Translations under genes and position numbers: made by a program
Notes under the pieces: generated by a model
Told to the model about the DNA's origin: nothing
What the model saw: only the letters and a program-made list of their open reading frames with translations
Databases searched by the model: none
Shown here: piece by piece, positions 21,801 to 22,549 of the stretch
Layout of the letters: each line of letters begins with the position of its first letter
Position numbering within the stretch: position 1 is the stretch's first letter
Source of the DNA: Coemansia sp. RSA 1804
Taxonomy: Eukaryota; Kickxellomycota; Kickxellomycetes; Kickxellales; Kickxellaceae
DNA length: 22,549 bases
Assembly: GCA_027578815.1 (NCBI GenBank)
Contig: JANBTH010000276.1
Location: 1-22,549, forward strand
Direction: 5' to 3'

Positions 21801-22357
21801 TTAATGTTTAGAAAGTTGGAGTATAGAACAAGCGTTGCAAAGATGATTGAATAAAAACCAGGTCAAATAAATACTGCCTTGTTATGGAATTTCTTTTTAG
21901 CTAATAGTCTAGCATATCTGCAGTTTCTTTAAAACTGTTAATTGATTTCCATATACCTTTGTTTTAGTATATCAAGTCTAGCAACATCCATTATATACTA
22001 TTTATTGTGCTTATTTACATTTGTTTTAGCTATTGAATATTTTAAATAAAAACTGTAAACAATGGATTTCTCCACTTTTTGAAATGCAAGCAATAAAATA
22101 AATTGACGACTGTTACAACAATGAATCACTACAATAAACATAATGAGGCTTTAACAATCTGTAATGAAACCTCATTTTCTGTAAAATGAATGGTAGCAAG
22201 TTCTAGCATACATTTTATTTGTACAAACAAGAGCTAAAATCCGAGAAAATAAAATAAAAATTTGCAATTGTATCCAAAAATAGAAACAAACTGTAAGCAT
22301 GGTCCGCGCCAATTGTTATTTTTTCTCACTACAGCTCACACTTTACAGCTTTGCATG
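18877..22357. other. Long AT-rich stretch without recognisable genes
   Basis: The left end contains the CFA-synthase promoter. The remainder becomes steadily more AT-rich, most strongly from about 21300 to 22280. Three frames of about 100 codons with mixed codon use but no recognised motif are present: plus 19904-20209, plus 20570-20860 and minus 20981-21301 (first ATG of a longer frame). A 13-bp perfect inverted repeat lies at 21644-21656/21686-21698. No tRNA, rRNA, telomeric repeat or intact transposon is visible. Confidence 0.5.
19004..19009 (-). promoter_or_regulatory. Possible TATA box of the CFA-synthase gene
   Basis: TATAAA within CATATAAAGC on the minus strand, about 130 nt upstream of the ATG at 18876. 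It is plausible by position only. Confidence 0.35.
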
Positions 22358-22549
22358 CTATCTGCATACGGTATCCCGGTAGTTAATTGCAGTGCCATTA
22401 TTGAATTCGTCTACTTCTAATTCGGACTGGAGGCTTGGCCACGGCGAAACAGTGTTTGACGATGCGTTTTGGATCTCCACTGGATATACGCTTTCTGTTA
22501 AAAACATCCAGAAATGGCCATTGTTACAGGCTTTTAGACATTCTACGCA
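22358..22549 (-). CDS. Possible C-terminal fragment of a gene running off the window (uncertain)
   Basis: On the minus strand 63 codons are open from the window edge to TAG at 22358, with visible residues such as CNNGHFWMFLTESVYP and a Cys-Arg C-terminus. Base composition rises in GC here compared with the AT-rich flank, which suggests a gene begins. However, the plus strand is also open over about 22384-22549 in a different frame and reads equally protein-like (GHGETVFDDAFWISTGYTLS), preceded by an acceptor-like TTAATTGCAG. I favour minus only because all other genes here are minus. No family is recognised. Confidence 0.3.
   Translation of the reverse strand, partial: CVECLKACNNGHFWMFLTESVYPVEIQNASSNTVSPWPSLQSELEVDEFNNGTAINYRDTVCR

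Noticed and set aside
1..22549. CRISPR arrays, bacterial operons or phage genes
   Set aside because: There are no regularly spaced repeats, and spliced genes with fungal families show that this is nuclear eukaryotic DNA.

Overview
This is a eukaryotic window, almost certainly from a fungus. The protein set is fungal: an Snt2-type chromatin reader, a yeast-type mitochondrial K+/H+ exchange-related protein, the proteasome adaptor Ecm29, a fungal-type cyclopropane-fatty-acid synthase, and a secreted copper-oxygenase-like protein. Introns have GTAAGY/GTATGC donors and, in one case, a perfect TACTAAC branch point. Long single exons, AT-rich spacers and family mixture suggest an early-diverging lineage (something like Kickxellomycotina); that placement is inference only.

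Layout: every gene I can support is read from the minus strand. (1) 1-4759: SNT2-like gene, 3' truncated by the window edge. It has a 97-nt first exon, a 1178-nt intron and a 3484-nt second exon that is open throughout. (2) 4760-6352: spacer with pyrimidine-rich (minus strand) leader sequence and some unconvincing ORFs. (3) 6353-6424: tRNA-Glu(CUC) with a Pol III T-run. (4) 6641-7453: mitochondrial K+/H+ exchange-related protein. (5) 8030-8362: small two-helix membrane protein of unknown function. (6) 8740-14857: ECM29 in three exons, the first only 22 coding nt. (7) 14858-15708: spacer with a possible retroelement scrap. (8) 15709-16641: secreted protein whose mature N-terminus would be His, with a second His, as in the copper histidine brace of LPMO-like enzymes. 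(9) 17266-18876: cyclopropane-fatty-acid-synthase family methyltransferase with a long low-complexity insert near its C-terminus. (10) 18877-22357: about 3.5 kb of AT-rich sequence with no recognisable gene, only a few orphan ORFs and inverted repeats. (11) 22358-22549: an open frame running off the window end, strand uncertain.

The genes do not form a pathway. They are ordinary housekeeping and accessory genes (chromatin, proteasome quality control, mitochondrial ion balance, lipid modification, extracellular polysaccharide or copper chemistry) that share orientation, as is common by chance in fungal chromosomes. I see no CRISPR array, no intact mobile element and no clear new multi-gene system. 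The most interesting items are the LPMO-like protein, the CFA-synthase insert, the long BAH-splitting intron and the orphan ORF island.
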